Of a stretch of 64,000 nt of DNA, positions 1-11,960 are shown in pieces. This stretch comes from Rhynchonema sp. JSB1_4 (taxonomy: Eukaryota > Nematoda > Chromadorea > Monhysterida > Xyalidae), in the NCBI GenBank assembly GCA_030248065.1, contig JASAMV010004233.1:29665-93664 (forward strand), written 5' to 3'. Numbering within the stretch: position 1 is the stretch's first letter; the number at the start of each line of letters is the position of its first letter. Made by a program: the position numbers and the translations under genes. A model generated the notes under the pieces. It worked only from the letters and a program-made list of their open reading frames with translations, did no database searches and had not been told where the DNA came from.

Positions 1-246
1 TTGGCACCCAGAGACCTCATTGGTCTGGCACCTGAGACCTCACAGTGCAGGGTTGGATATGTTACGTGGGTATTGTAAAGAGGAAGACATAACATATACA
101 TACTGTACGTCCAGCGACCACCCGCCCACAGCACATGACATCACTTGACGTGCGTATGTACACTCCAGACAATCTCTCATGGTGACACAAATATGAAAAA
201 AAAAAAACAAAACCCCCCACAAAAAAAAAAAACAACTCGTGCAAGC

Positions 247-329
247 TTACACCGAACTTTCTGACACCGAGCTTGCTAACCGAACTTTACACCCAACTGA
301 CCTTTACACCGTTTCGAAAATATCACCCA
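247..329. repeat. Partial copy of hairpin MITE family B (one arm)
   Basis: This stretch matches the right arm of the hairpin element seen complete at 11961-12186 and 14852-15077, ending in the typical GTTTCGAAAATATCACCC. The left arm is missing, so this is a truncated copy. Confidence 0.7.
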
Positions 330-1096
330 TGTCTCTGTACATATACAAAAATATACGTAATCATGATTATCTTTCTCTTTCTCTCTTATTAGTAAACAGC
401 ACGCGCTTTGCAAATGACGTATTATAAGCAAGTCTCACGAGAACGTTGCTATGTTTTTCTGGGATTCAGCTGTGTGGGCGGTTATTTGTCGTTTATGCAT
501 CAGGAGTTCTGGTTTAGTACCTGTGGTTTCATTCAGATACAAGACGGTCTCAAAATGGAACTCATGTCGTCAGTCTCTCATATAGTTAACCTGACTCCTT
601 GCATCCGAACATTCGTGAACGAGACAATATGGAACGCCAAAATACCGATATTGCGCTCAACAGCTTGACCGTGCGGAAATGATAGCCAAAAATGGGGTTT
701 ATCCGAAATAGAGGTGTGATACGTAATACGGATTTGCACGAAATACAAACCATTCAAAAGATTAAAAATATTGCTTGTCCACTGATCATGTTGTGCTCAA
801 AATTTTCCACATTCAAGCACTCATACAATGTTAGAAAATTCCAAGATTTTGTACTTCCTTCAGATCTCCGGTAATAAATGAGCCCATTTTGCGGGAACCT
901 TGAAAATCAAGAGTTACGACATGTCATCGTCACCGGAATATTTGGTGCAGGAATCAAGAACCAAACTAAGATGTGAGCCACCTTGGCTATAGTACTTTGA
1001 GTGGAACTGCCCTTCTACTATAAAGGTGCATCGCCATTTGATGTTTTTCGTCAGTGTTATGGGATCATAGGCATTGCATGTAAGGCGGCCAGAGCT
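330..1096. other. No recognised gene
   Basis: I see short open frames but no splice-consistent exon chain, no family similarity and no repeat shared with the rest of the window. Confidence 0.5.
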
Positions 1097-1104
1097 GCTG
1101 CATG

Positions 1105-1872
1105 CAGGGTTGGATTTAAAAAACATTATTATCGAACTTTTTTTTTGAAAAAAAGTACTTTTTAAATTTTTTTTAAAATCACTTTTTTATTCCGGATCCC
1201 CAAAAAATTGGTTTCTGGAAGAATGAAATTGCCGAAATCATGTCAGTTAGGTGTGTTTTGAGGAACACAAAAGAGAACTTTTCCACTGACCTGCATGTTC
1301 GCGCCGATCAGTCGCGGTCTAACCCCTTCGGTTATGACTTTGTTAATCTCGAAGGTACCTTTGTGGGTACACAGTATATGACAAAAGGAAGCACAGTCTT
1401 CTGTTTGTGAATTGGTGGATAGATTTTAAGAGAGATAAAGACGTCCAACATACTCATTTTGTGTCACAAAAAGACAATGACTGTTCCACGACCGCTGCAA
1501 CCAAGCGAGCAACGTGGAGTCTGTCGGTAGCTTTACGACACGCTCAATAACGGCACAGTATACGGTATGGGGTGTCCTATATTATACATGCAGCGGTTGT
1601 TGGGATGTCTGGGAACTGTATGAGTCCATCACAACAGCATTTCAAACTGAAATATAAGCGCCGCAGGCAATTTTTTGAGAATCGTGAGTGAAAACACATG
1701 AAAACATGCCTTTTTTCCTCAAAAAAAGTCAGAAAATAACGAAAAAAAGTGAAAAAATTATTAAAAAATGGGCTTACTTTTTAAAATTTTAAAATAAAAA
1801 AAAGTGGCCAACTTTAAAAAAAAAATTTTTTTTTTACAAAAATTTTTTTACTTTTATTTAAATCCAACCCTA
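1105..1872. mobile_element. hAT-like non-autonomous element, 8-bp target duplication
   Basis: Starts CAGGGTTGG and ends CCAACCCTA, flanked on both sides by the same 8 bases, GCTGCATG (1097-1104 and 1873-1880). The inner ends are A/T-rich inverted repeats. An 8-bp duplication with CAGGG-type termini is typical of hAT transposons. There is no transposase frame, so it must move in trans, if at all. Related copies lie at 13791, 17597, 18675, 22022, 22898, 23961, 28489, 43969 and 59253. Confidence 0.85.
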
Positions 1873-2787
1873 GCTGCATGAGCTGTTTCTCAACGGGGCT
1901 TCAATGCGCTGTGAAGGTCACCAGGCTAGTCAGGCAGACCCAGTCAAGCCGTATTGTTACCCAGTATACTGTTGGTTATCTAAAAATAAAACGCATTTGG
2001 CGCAAAAAATCAGCGGTGAAAAAAACAGAGGGCAAAGGCGCGGTTCTCTAGCAACGCCCTTCACTGAAAGACCTGCTACAAATTGAGCAAAAGTGTACGT
2101 CTCAGCCCAAGCCCAAACCAAGCCCAAGTTTTACATCTGAGCCAACTTGCCTCACAAAAAACAACTTAACTGTTTAGCTGTTTTTTCACTGCTGCTCTGA
2201 AAGTTCCCCGCATGAGTAACGACCCAAGACTTAAAAAATAGAGCTATGTATGTATGTATATGTTATGTGCAAGGTCTGGAGAACAGGAGCTTTTCCGCAG
2301 ATATGACTATCTATGATCAATAAGATTATTTAATGACGCAAACGCAAACCGGAATTATACGTACAACGTATCATGGAGCTCATTCTAGTCATGCATTGCT
2401 TACTATATCTTGATATAATCTGATTTTTGCCCGCCTGCCGTTAGCCCCTTCTGTTTTTAGCCATCTTTCAGGGGGCTTCAACTAGAAGAGGATCTGTCAG
2501 CAGGGGGCTTCTATTAATTAGAGGAAGGAAATAAGGAGAGGGCTTCTTTTTGAGAAAATACGGTAATTCAGTTTGCAGAGAGTGATAGTTCAATATTTAA
2601 GTCGTTTATCTGTGTTAATTAGGTTTCTTCATAATTGGTGCTGACTTCCGTTCCGTTAACCATTAGTCCCCGGATGTACAAAAAACAAAGTAACACCTGA
2701 ACGTAATCCAAACTCAGACATTAAATTATCTAACATCTGTATTTCATAATTTTAGAGGTCAAAAATAGATCATTGTGCTGTTCCAAG
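1873..2787. other. No recognised gene
   Basis: Intergenic sequence with a short GTAT-type simple repeat near 2248-2262. It lies upstream of the two-exon gene that starts at 2788 and may contain its promoter, but no motif could be fixed. Confidence 0.4.
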
Positions 2788-3749
2788 ATGGTGACTTTGT
2801 TTGGTACCATGGCCATGTTGGTCATGCTCGGTGTTGACTGCCACACACAACCGGACCAAAGAATCGCAGCACTCTCATCGCAGCTGAGGGAATTTTTCCG
2901 TGAGTGGCAGGCTGGATGATTATCACTTTTTGAATCGCGGATATTTTTGTTGTTATGGTTTGATGTGGAGCCACAGCGAAAGCGCGTACAATGTACTAAG
3001 TATTTTCGGTTGCTAGAAATTTAGAATATTCACCAATAACGTGCTGGGGCCTTCGACAGCAGATGGGATACCAAATTGTTCGTCGTTGTATGAAAAGTTC
3101 TTCTGTGAATGGTCACTTGAAACAGGATAGTCTATTTGGGGTGCACAACAATTCTATGAGTTCAGTAGGCCGTGTGCATGGTGTTGACTGCCTGGGCTGC
3201 GATTAGATAAATGCGGAATGGCAAATGTCTGCATTCCGCATTCCACGTTTATCTGCTCTCCTTTGCGGAATTTCGAATTTCTGGAAGTAAATTTATGCTT
3301 TTGGTTTTTGGTCAAGCATCTCAGTTGCTGTTTGCGTTAACACGCAACATTTGAGGTCAGCACGCTGGAAGTCGTCACTCAAGCACGCACTATTCCCCAA
3401 TGATGAGCAGATAAACTCTAAGTGCGGAATGCAGAAATTTACCATTCCGCATTTATCTGCTCATCAATTTCCGCATTCCGCATTTATCTTATCGCAGCCC
3501 TAACGTTTTTAATGCAAGCAATTTACCCAACAAACTTTAGGGTCGCGTCCCGATGATTGGGCCGGGCTGTCGGCAACCTTTACCAGGAGCGCGGATTCGG
3601 GTGGCAATCAACTGCTGTTCCGAAAGTTGCTCGCCAAACACCGCGGCAACTATCAGCGGGCACTAGTTGACCTGCTGAAATATTTGCACCATTTGGAACA
3701 GCTTATTGCGCACATCTTGGTGCCTCTGCAGATGAATGCTGCATATTGA
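2788..3749 (+). CDS. Two-exon small secreted-protein candidate
   Basis: Exon 1 (2788-2899) and exon 2 (3541-3749) join phase 1 to phase 1 across a GTGAGT donor and a TTTAG acceptor, giving exactly 107 codons including the stop (106 residues). The N-terminus (MVTLFGTMAMLVMLGVDC) looks like a signal peptide. The rest is hydrophilic, then an amphipathic helix-like C-terminus (LVDLLKYLHHLEQLIAHIL). There is only one Cys, so it is not a disulfide-rich peptide. The single intron contains a 305-bp foldback element (3195-3499). I do not recognise the family. Support is the signal-like start, good splice sites and consistent phase. It could also be a chance chain or a leucine-zipper-like peptide. No expression evidence is visible. 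Confidence 0.5.
3195..3499. mobile_element. 305-bp foldback element (family G), copy 1
   Basis: Inverted ends GGCTGCGATTAGATAAATGC and its complement, with several internal repeats of GCGGAATGC in both orientations. It has the same length and plan as 27305-27609. It lies in the intron of the gene at 2788-3749. Confidence 0.75.
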
Positions 3750-4407
3750 GCTGTGATAGGTTAATTGAGTGATACATTTATTTACCTTGTAGGTACAGGG
3801 CTCATATCTCCGCCCAGTTATGTGCTAATGGCAGTGTGATTTTAACACACGAGCGAATTGCAATTTACAAGACTGCTATTTACGACCGCCTAATGTATCT
3901 TGGTTGATTCTGGCTAGTGTGTCCGGCGAGATGATATAAAACAACGTTGCAGATGCAGATAAACTGTCAATTGCATGAAAATGACGGCAAACCCGCTTTC
4001 TTGGCCTCTTGTCAACATCATTGGTATTCGAAAGTACACATTCGTTGGTTGAAAAGTAAACGCGATTTATTAAGTGGGTAAAATGTTTGAGACAAAAGTT
4101 TGGTGAAGGTAGATTTTCAAACATTTCTGAGTTGAGTCCCGGGAATTTTTGTGCGGAAAACTGCGGTAACAACGAATGTGCCAGAGCACAAGGAATCAGT
4201 TCAGATGCATGTTCTGATTGGCCCCGTTCGCCCCACAAAGAAATTCGATTAAATTACGAACAGCCATTTCAGTGGAATGCATGCACGCTCATAATGCAAT
4301 TTTCACTGTATTCCGTTCATTACTTTCTCATGTTCCGAGAACATGACTATCGAATTGTGACTGCACAGCATAAATGTTCAAGTTGTTCATTACCCACATT
4401 TTATTAA
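3750..4407. other. No recognised gene
   Basis: Two overlapping open frames of about 110-120 codons on opposite strands exist here, but neither has a signal, domain or splice partner. The region separates the 3' ends of two convergent genes. Confidence 0.4.
4398..4405 (-). terminator. Poly(A) signal of the minus-strand gene
   Basis: On the minus strand the TGA stop is followed within a few bases by TTAATAAAATG, which contains the canonical AATAAA hexamer. Confidence 0.5.
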
Positions 4408-6692
4408 TCAGACTTCAATCACCACAATCGTAATCAATTTCTCATCTTTGCTGTCTATCTGAATCTTTGCCTCTCCATTCGCGAATCTCTCAATGCGCCC
4501 AGTGCCCGGCCAGGTGCGTCTCACAAAATCCTCCAGATTCGACTGATGTTTCACAAACAGATTTCCAACTCGGATCTGAGGTTCCTCCAAATTGGCGCTT
4601 GCGTCGGTCCATCGCTCAATGATGGTTTGCAGTTGAGGCTCGATGATCGGTTTCCAGTTTCTCTCCCGCCGACCGCTGCTGACGAGGTCGCATTTGTGCA
4701 ACGATGTGAAGTGTTGTGGGATGTCGGACCACTGGTCGGCTGTAAGAGGAAGGCTGAGTGCTGCGTGGATATGATATTGGTCGCACAATGACCATATGAG
4801 AATCCATCCAAAACCACCTTGATTTTCAGGATTCCAAAGATGAGCCACGCTTAACCACTACGCTATTTGTATTTCTTACAAAACATTTTCATCTAAAAAT
4901 AAACCAGCCAGTCAACCACGTTTTTGATCCCTGAAACATTTCGCTTGCTGCATACTTTATGTGTGATTACACGTTGGCGCGCAATGTTAATTTGAATTTT
5001 CTGGCTTGTCAATTCAGAAAAATTTTTGGATGGATTCTCATATAGTCATTGTGCGACCAATAGATATGAGTTCTGCAATCACGTTTTACTACACAATGTG
5101 AATTGTACAGCAATGTGCCTTTGGTTGCTCGTTTCAACCGTAGGAACTGATGATCTATTTAAAAAAACAAAATATTTTTAAGCAAGCACGTACATTAGTA
5201 CCATGCAGAATAACCAGCATCGCTTCTGGAGTCACGTGGCCATTTCGTGCCTTCGCACTGACGGTGACCTGATATTGTTGGCCCCCGGCCTGGACAGCCA
5301 GTTGCTCTACCAACTAAGCTATAATAGGTGCGGGAACGGTGTCTGGCTGTGGCTCAGAATCACTCATAAGCCCAACGCACGCACGTTCAAATGCATCTGT
5401 GCACAACTCTGGATTGCCAGACAATTCACAAGCTAAGCGACGTGCCAATTTTACACACACGAAGACAAAAATATTGGGCGCACCCAAAATCGCATTGTCG
5501 CATTGTTACCGACCAACCAGTGATTCTAACAAACGGCGCCTCAATCAGTAACTCTTTGAGTCCAGCCTTGACCGGTGCGGAGGCGAAGCACGCTGTTTCC
5601 ACCTGACTCCATTCGATCGACTGCGCGTGCAACAACAGATGGACACGTTGCAACGAGACAAGGTTGGTGCGAAGGCGATTGAACAGTTTGCCGATCGCCG
5701 ATAGAGTGTCCGGCGAATCGATGTTCGACAGGGAGATGGCGGATAGCGTTCGGTTGGCTGTGGATTTTTTTAACTTTCTGGCATTGAACCTTAAAATTTA
5801 CATGACGAATGAACCAGAACAAGTAATCGCTGATGTGATATACATTATTCCGCAACTTTTCGGGCCCGGAAGTTCAGGCCCGACCTTTTAAGGCCCAGTT
5901 TTTCAGGCCCGTCCGATTCAGGCCCAGCATGTTTGACCTATTATAGGCTTAAGGTTTAAGGCTTAAGGCTTAAGCTCCAGCCGGGCCTGAATGGCCGGGG
6001 ATGAACCTGTGTCCCGGGACTGAATCGTCGTAGAATAGATCTAATGTACATACTGCATGTGTCTCTTTTCTCGCCACGTAGGTCGACCATCCGATTCGAA
6101 TCGGTTCAAGTTTGATCCGATGTTGGGTACATCACCCTTTGCTGAATGAATTCCGACCCCAGACTTGTCGCAAAAGACCGGCACCCGCACCAAGCGACCT
6201 TATTCGGGGCGAAATTAGTGCCGCCGTCCGTAAATCTTAGTGCACCTATATACTTCAGACATGTGCGATTCTCGCGCTCCCATTTTTCAGTTAGTGCGAT
6301 TCACCGATCAAAACACAAACCCCCCCCCCCAACCCCCCCCCCCCCCCTCTTCCTCCCCCCCTTCTTTTTTCACAAATCCGGCTACAACTTTTGGATCAGT
6401 CTTTCGGAGCAGAACGGTGGGGTCTATAGCTGCGTCGATATGGTTGGTAGTTGGGTATATTGGGTTTGGTGAGATTAGGTGCTGGCTTTTATGGAGCTCT
6501 TCGGAGCGACGGGTGGGTGATTGCGAAGTATGTGTTGTCAGGTGGTGGGATATAGGTTTGGGTCGTTAGGTGCTGCTTTATCGCCTCGGAGCGAGGGGGG
6601 TGGTTATCAAGCACAAAGTATTACATTATTACAACACTTTCCCGTCTGTCCCTCGCAAAAACACCATACAAGATTGTTACTCCCCAAAAAAA

Positions 6693-6724
<32 letters not shown>

Positions 6725-6751
6725 AAAAAACAAAAAAAAAAAAAAAAAAAA

Positions 6752-6788
<37 letters not shown>

Positions 6789-8765
6789 AAAAAAAAATAA
6801 TTAAAAGCATACGCCAAGTAAAAATATCCCAACTGTGCGATCGAATTTGGTCACATAATGAGCCTGACTTTCCTCATTACCTAACGCAGATGTAAGTCCG
6901 TTGATCAACTTTGAGTCCACGAGCACATTGTGAACGGCGAGTGAGTGCAACTGAGCGCGTTGTGCTGCCTTGGTGACCAGGCGCGGCACCAACTGGGTGT
7001 GTTCCTCTTGTAGTCGACCCGACCGACAACTGTCAGCGACGAATCTGTAAATTTATGCGCTGGACTTTGTCGCACCTGTCGCAACATCATATCAGCGATT
7101 GCAGTTTGACAACCAAACGGAATTTGATCCATAAGCCAGGCACGAGCGCTGATGAATTTTGTGGGTTTGCACAAAATTAGCCTACGGAAGAAACAGCTCT
7201 TATGGCAACCGTATACAGCGATGTGCTTCTTTTGGTTGCCCTTCGTTATGGGCGGTGTACCAGATCATCATCAGTGCAACACAGCTCTACAACCAACTCC
7301 ATGTCGACTTTGGTGTGACCCTGCAGGCACACACAGCCAGTCAGCAGTGCCATTGCGTCGTGCAACAGTTGTGCGTCGCAAACATCCAACTGCAGTCCGA
7401 TTTGGTCACAAGCACGCGTCGGCGCCACGCGTGTGGTCAACGTACGGTGCACACATTGGAACACGTGCTTTTGCAGAATGGACAGGTTGAGTGACTTGTT
7501 GCGCGGACCGAAATGCAGCGACAGCCGACCGACACCATCTGTATTGGGGGGGGCGGGGTAAAATGGACTTTACTATTTTTTTAGTTTGTGATTTTTGGGC
7601 ATTGCCTGTATATGTGTACTACAGGTCCTCTATCAAGCGTGCCGATGACAGCCATAGTTAAATGAGCGGTAAATGAGCGTGACAACAAATTGACAGCTCA
7701 CGGGGCAGCCGCACTGACATAGCCCGGGTTAAATCCGGACTGACCACCGCTATACGAGTTGTTTGACGAAGTGATGCAATTGTAAAGCATTAAATCTGTG
7801 CACAAGCCTTCTGTAACCTGTTCAAAGCATGGGCATAGTAACTCGCCATCACCCCGTGTTACAACGAAAACAACAACAGAGAGGCAATCACTACTTTTTA
7901 GCTCAACTGGATATTTAGCCCTGATTCTTTTTGTTATTTATCCGCGTGTGTGTCAAAAAGAAATTCAGAACACTTTCAACAAGAATCGTTTTACCAATTG
8001 ACTGCAGGAACCAGACGAGGAAACGACAGTCATCCACGGTCACCGTGGTCTTGGTCGAGCACAAAAGAGCCACCGAACTGTGAATGTCGAGCGACGTGTG
8101 GTCGAGGTCGATTTTGTCGACCTGCATATCGCATATCACACATGTAGAGCGGTATACATATCTTCAAACTTGGCGAGCCGCATTGGGCACCCAAATTTTT
8201 TTTTGGAATCAATGGTGCTACAGCGCCTGTAATCGTTCAAAGAATTATTCACCTAGGACCACTATGAAGAGGGTACAATGCACTGTAGGTACACTAATTA
8301 CTACATGGCGACTAATTTCGACCAGCCTAAAAATTGTTTTATCAAGATCAAGAGAAGTCACGTCCTGAAGGCGAACGCATCGACTGGACTGCTTTGATCT
8401 TCTCTGTTTTTAAAACTAATCCCTCTCTTTTTATTCCGCGACTTTTCAAGCGCGGAAGTTTCAGGCCCGACCTTTTCAGGACCAGTTTTTCAGGCCCGGC
8501 CGATTCAGGCACAGCATATTTCACCCATTTATAGGCTTAGGCTCCAGCCGGGCCTGAAATGGCCGGGCCTGAACCTGTGTCCCGGGACTGAACCGTCCCA
8601 CAATACTCTTTGTTTGCAACAACATAAGTTCACCGTGTTCCAATCCCGCGACAGTTGTGTAGCAGCTCGGAAAGTCGGATTGACTTGCGACAATGCAAAC
8701 TTTGTCTGCCAACCCAGACCACAACAGTCGAAGATCACACCCAGCTGTCCGGCGTCCGACAGCAT
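4408..8765 (-). CDS. Multi-exon gene, possibly F-box-like
   Basis: Minus-strand exons read 8634-8765, 7995-8121, 7261-7538, an uncertain exon near 7080-7198, 6881-7044, 5461-5757 and 4408-4760. Phases agree across 1-2-3 (0, 1) and 5-6-7 (1, 1). Only the exon 3-5 join is unsettled; an exon starting at 7198 in the right phase is one option. Exon 1 (44 codons) has a motif like the end of an F-box (ALSQVNPTFRAATQLSRDW). The middle exons have leucine-rich stretches, and the last exon ends with a charged, β-rich segment (AKIQIDSKDEKLITIVVIEV). The layout recalls nematode F-box proteins with a C-terminal substrate-binding domain, which would make it an SCF ubiquitin-ligase adaptor. That role is inference. 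An AATAAA follows the stop. Introns carry a MITE (4778-5059), two GGCCC-iterated repeats, and C- and A-tracts. Confidence 0.6.
4778..5059. mobile_element. MITE family A, copy 1
   Basis: Ends TGGTCGCACAATGACC and GTCATTGTGCGACCA form the inverted termini, and the adjoining GGATGGATTCTCATAT is also inverted. The centre shares CTTAACCAC, ACAAAACATTTTCAT and CTGAAACATTT with the copies at 57057 and 62724. It lies in the last intron of the minus-strand gene. Confidence 0.8.
5281..5340 (-). repeat. tRNA D-arm-like fragment, likely SINE or pseudogene
   Basis: The minus strand reads TAGCTTAGTTGGTAGAGCAA, very close to the D-arm/A-box of many tRNAs, followed by a short CTGG/CCAG stem. I find no GGTTCGANNCC B-box at the proper distance, so it is not called as a tRNA gene. 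Confidence 0.35.
5848..6033. repeat. GGCCC-iterated repeat (family K), copy 1
   Basis: Contains several TTCAGGCCCG units, a TTAAGGC tandem (5944-5974) and inverted CGGGCCTGAA near the right end. The copy at 8434-8608 matches over most of its length, including CTGTGTCCCGGGACTGAA. Confidence 0.75.
6320..6357. repeat. C-rich tract
   Basis: Runs of 10 and 14 C interrupted by AA and TCTT. Length may be unreliable in the assembly. Confidence 0.8.
6685..6798. repeat. Poly(A) tract of about 100 bases
   Basis: Nearly pure A with a few G and C interruptions, inside an intron of the minus-strand gene. The polylysine frames it yields are not coding. Confidence 0.9.
8434..8608. repeat. GGCCC-iterated repeat (family K), copy 2
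   Basis: Direct repeat of 5848-6033 without the TTAAGGC expansion. It sits about 25 bases from the splice donor of exon 1 of the minus-strand gene. Confidence 0.75.
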
Positions 8766-9236
8766 GATATTTTCGAATTTATGTCAATTTTGATTCAAGT
8801 AAAAATTTTATGTGTGATTTTTTAACTCAAACGGCTGAGAAACAGTTCGCGCCACTCAAATAGTACGACCACAACAAAACTGACGCAAGCGCCGCCGCCC
8901 CAACCAGCTGGTTACGTTTTTTTACCTGTTGTCCGCCTGTGTTGCAACGTGTGCACTAACATTGAGGTATACATAAGTCATGCATAAAGCTTGTTGTTAA
9001 TATTTCATGAGACCATCCTAGCTCGTTTGCTGAGAGAATCAGGCTAGATGTATGCACGTAACCCCGGTTTTTTCACTTAGCCCCCTTCCACATGAGAGCC
9101 TCCAGAACCGGGAGTCGTACTTTTTGTCGAAAAATTTCATTACCAATGCCGATTCCCGCGATTTTCTACTTTACCGTGCAGTCCAAAGCCATCCGCAAGC
9201 CCTTCGGGTCTGACAGCGGAAAGCACCGAAACTTCG

Positions 9237-9706
9237 GGTGGTATAGTAAATTTCTAAATTCGTTGCCTCATGCATTTTTACAGATGCAGGGAAACTCCCG
9301 TTCGAAGTCGAGGCAGGCAACAAGCTCAACACACAGTCAACAAGCCACGTAAAGGCAAACTACACCAAAATGAGCTCGATTTCGCAGCTGGCAGAATAGT
9401 GAAACATTCTGACGTGGCTGCTGATTTGGGAAACGCTACACGTTGAAGAATACAAAGTGGAGCATGATGATTTTCTCTTTCTATTTGTTTTGAAAACATA
9501 ACACCTTCGAAATCGGGCTCGTGTTGGTGTAGTTTGCCTTTAGCTGGCTGGCGTGCGTTTCGAATGTTTCAATCACTCCAACTGTGTGTCAGCTGCGTGG
9601 CTTGTTGACTGTGTGTTGAGCTTGTTGCCTGCTTCGACTTCGAACGGGAGTTTCCCTGCGTCTGTAAAAATGCATGAGGCAACGAAATGAGAAACTTACT
9701 ATATAC
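9237..9706. mobile_element. Inverted-repeat element (family Q) carrying a nested MITE
   Basis: The left arm (about 9237-9350) begins GTATAGTAAATTTCTAAATT and includes GCCTCATGCATTTTTACAG. The right arm (about 9590-9706) is its complement. The shared terminus TATAGTAAATTTCCAAATTC also bounds the element at 42298-42526. Family M is inserted between the arms. Confidence 0.75.
9351..9541. mobile_element. MITE family M, copy 1
   Basis: Inverted termini AAAGGCAAACTACACCAA and TTGGTGTAGTTTGCCTTT, flanked by TA on both sides. Inside are GAGCTCGATTTCGCAGCTGG and AAATCGGGCTCGTG. Copies also lie in each unit of the 17.6-25.7 kb triplication. Confidence 0.8.
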
Positions 9707-10546
9707 ATAAGTGCAAAACTATCATACACTGCGGTGAGACCGTTATCGTATTCGGGCGTGTTATTCGCTGGGTTCGAATGTTTCAATCTCCAACAAGAGA
9801 AGGTGGCTGCAGTCAAGACAGCCCAAAACAATAGACATAAAAATAACATAGCCAGCAATAGAAAGGCTTGGCTGCTTATACATACACTGTACATACACAT
9901 TCCGAAAACAAACACGACGGCAAACATTTTTTTTATATTTGGGAGCAAGAAACGCTAAAAGCAAAATGTGATGCCATCTAAAGAAAGGCAGATGCTTTTA
10001 AAATTTCACATGCCTCTGCCACGGGGGAATCTTTCGGTAACAACAGACTTTCATCGGTATACACATGCATTTGCTGATGTCACATATTACTTCATTCCTG
10101 TTTTATTCTGCCGCGGATCGCACCTAAAAGACCGACACACACTATAAGCTGCCACTAATGCCGTCGACACAATGCAGCCCCAAATGAGTGCACGAATTGC
10201 GCATCGCGTAGACTTGCGCACTGACGACATTGGTATAAGTCTCAATGTGGACCGAAGGTTCTATGCATAGTGTTCGCGGGTAATTCTCACAGGACGGAAC
10301 ATTTGCAAACGACAATTGCACTCACATATTTTGTCAAACACATGCAAAATTATTTATTTTCTTTAATTGCAACATTTTCCGAAAGCATTTTTTTCTTTTC
10401 TTGGTGCACAGAAAGTCGCCGAATAACAATCCCCTTCATTTTCATTTTTTTTCTCCGTTTACTGTTGCACCAGCACCTAGCAGTCAACTTGCCACTCAGG
10501 ACCGCTGACAACTTACAGTATATTCCTATGGTCAACTCACACATCG
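9707..10546. other. No recognised gene
   Basis: Overlapping short open frames on both strands with no splice-consistent chain. Nothing is shared with the repeat families listed here. Confidence 0.4.
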
Positions 10547-10798
10547 TCAACGTTGGTCATCAACACAGCCCAATATCATGTTTTGTCTCTCGCTCATACG
10601 CCTCTGCCGGTCTGGCTGCGTCGAGAACCAGCATTGACCATTTGCGTTGCCTACAATTGGCCCAGCCTGCTGGCTGCTCAGTAATCGTCTCATAGCTTGT
10701 TTCAGTCCTTTTTGGCACTCGGAAGGGTACTGGATGGCTTGAACAGAGCTCAACAGCGCAAGCGCTGTCAACACTCTGTCTAAAATAAGAAATGTCAT
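10547..10798 (-). CDS. Small secreted-protein candidate
   Basis: A single 83-codon frame whose first 21 residues (MTFLILDRVLTALALLSSVQ, then A) have the charged start, hydrophobic core and small-residue end of a signal peptide. The predicted mature part is about 62 residues, basic, with three Cys and a cluster of Arg/Gln near the C-terminus. No family is recognised. The frame may be exon 1 of a longer gene, since GT dinucleotides near the end could serve as donors. A plus-strand frame of 141 codons overlaps but is not signal-like and is less credible. Confidence 0.35.
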   Translation of the reverse strand: MTFLILDRVLTALALLSSVQAIQYPSECQKGLKQAMRRLLSSQQAGPIVGNANGQCWFSTQPDRQRRMSERQNMILGCVDDQR

Positions 10799-11957
10799 GA
10801 AATACGAAAACCGGGCTCAAAGCACAGTGGTCAAATCAAGTCGTGGCTTGACCAAAACGTCCTCTTCCAGACAGCGTCCTTTTTGCTTGTAGACGACTGC
10901 CTCAGAATATGAAGCAAATTACGGGCTTCACTTGTTATTGTCGTTCATTCATTGGTTGCCCATATATGACTATTCGTGGCTCTTATACGTGTTATTTTTA
11001 TGGCAGGAAGAAAGGTCGCTATCAAGGAAGTTTTCCCCGTAACTAGCTTCGTTAGACAGCGCAGCGCATTTGGAAGCCTTTCTCCCTCAAGCTAATATGT
11101 TCACTGTCATGTAATAAATTTGTTTTTCTTTTGCCGTCCCATACAGTATCTCGTTTTATACATACTGTATATGCCTGTATGTACTTCAGGCTGTGCACCG
11201 GAGTGGTTGTTGGGTATTGAAAATGTAATTTTCTTGTTTAGCACTAGAATGTCATAGTTAGCACTGATAGCACTGAACTTTGGTTCTGACGCCAACACGC
11301 CAACATTTTATTGTTTGAACATGCCCTTCGCTTGTTTAGCCAATAGATAGGCAGGCGTGGTTCCTCTTCTGTGGAATGGGTGATCCTATCCAACATGCTT
11401 GTAGAAGGTTCTGTTGTTGGTTAGCTAATATAATGACATCTGCTGTGAAATGTTGATAGCGCGGAAAAGTATTCATTCATGAATTCAAGATCGTCGCTAA
11501 AACTCTGCCCAAATTTCATCGTACAAAATGGCCAATTTGACATCGTCGCTTCATCATCCCGTTTCTAATTTATCTCCCACACACTTCTTTCGCAGCTGGA
11601 GCAGCGGTGACTGCATATATTGAAAAACACATTCAACAATAATGCGCGTTGACATCTGTAACAAAGCATGGTTCCCATTCCAGTGCTGAACAAAAAAAGT
11701 CGGGTGCGCGGACAAAGCAGCCGAAGAAAAAGCAGCGGCGAAAAAACAGCGGCAGCAGCTTTTCATTAAGCTTGTTTTTGAAAAACCGCTGTTTTTGCTC
11801 CCGCTGTGTTTTCCACCGCTGTTTTGTCCGCTCATTAATTGCATATTTTGAGGGTTTGTCTGAGCTCCTTTTTGGAAATCTCTTCAAGCGTTCTATGTGG
11901 TTTGTCGCAAAACATTTGCAAGCAATATTGTCCAAGAAATAGGCTCATGTTCATGTC
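10799..11957. other. No recognised gene
   Basis: No exon chain, no repeat shared with the rest of the window and no RNA gene seen. Confidence 0.4.
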
Positions 11958-11960
11958 CAT

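Noticed and set aside
5203..5436. tRNA gene
   Set aside because: Only a D-arm/A-box-like segment is present on the minus strand. No B-box and no closed acceptor stem were found.
6521..6895. Lysine-rich open frames
   Set aside because: They are translations of a poly(A) tract inside an intron of the minus-strand gene.
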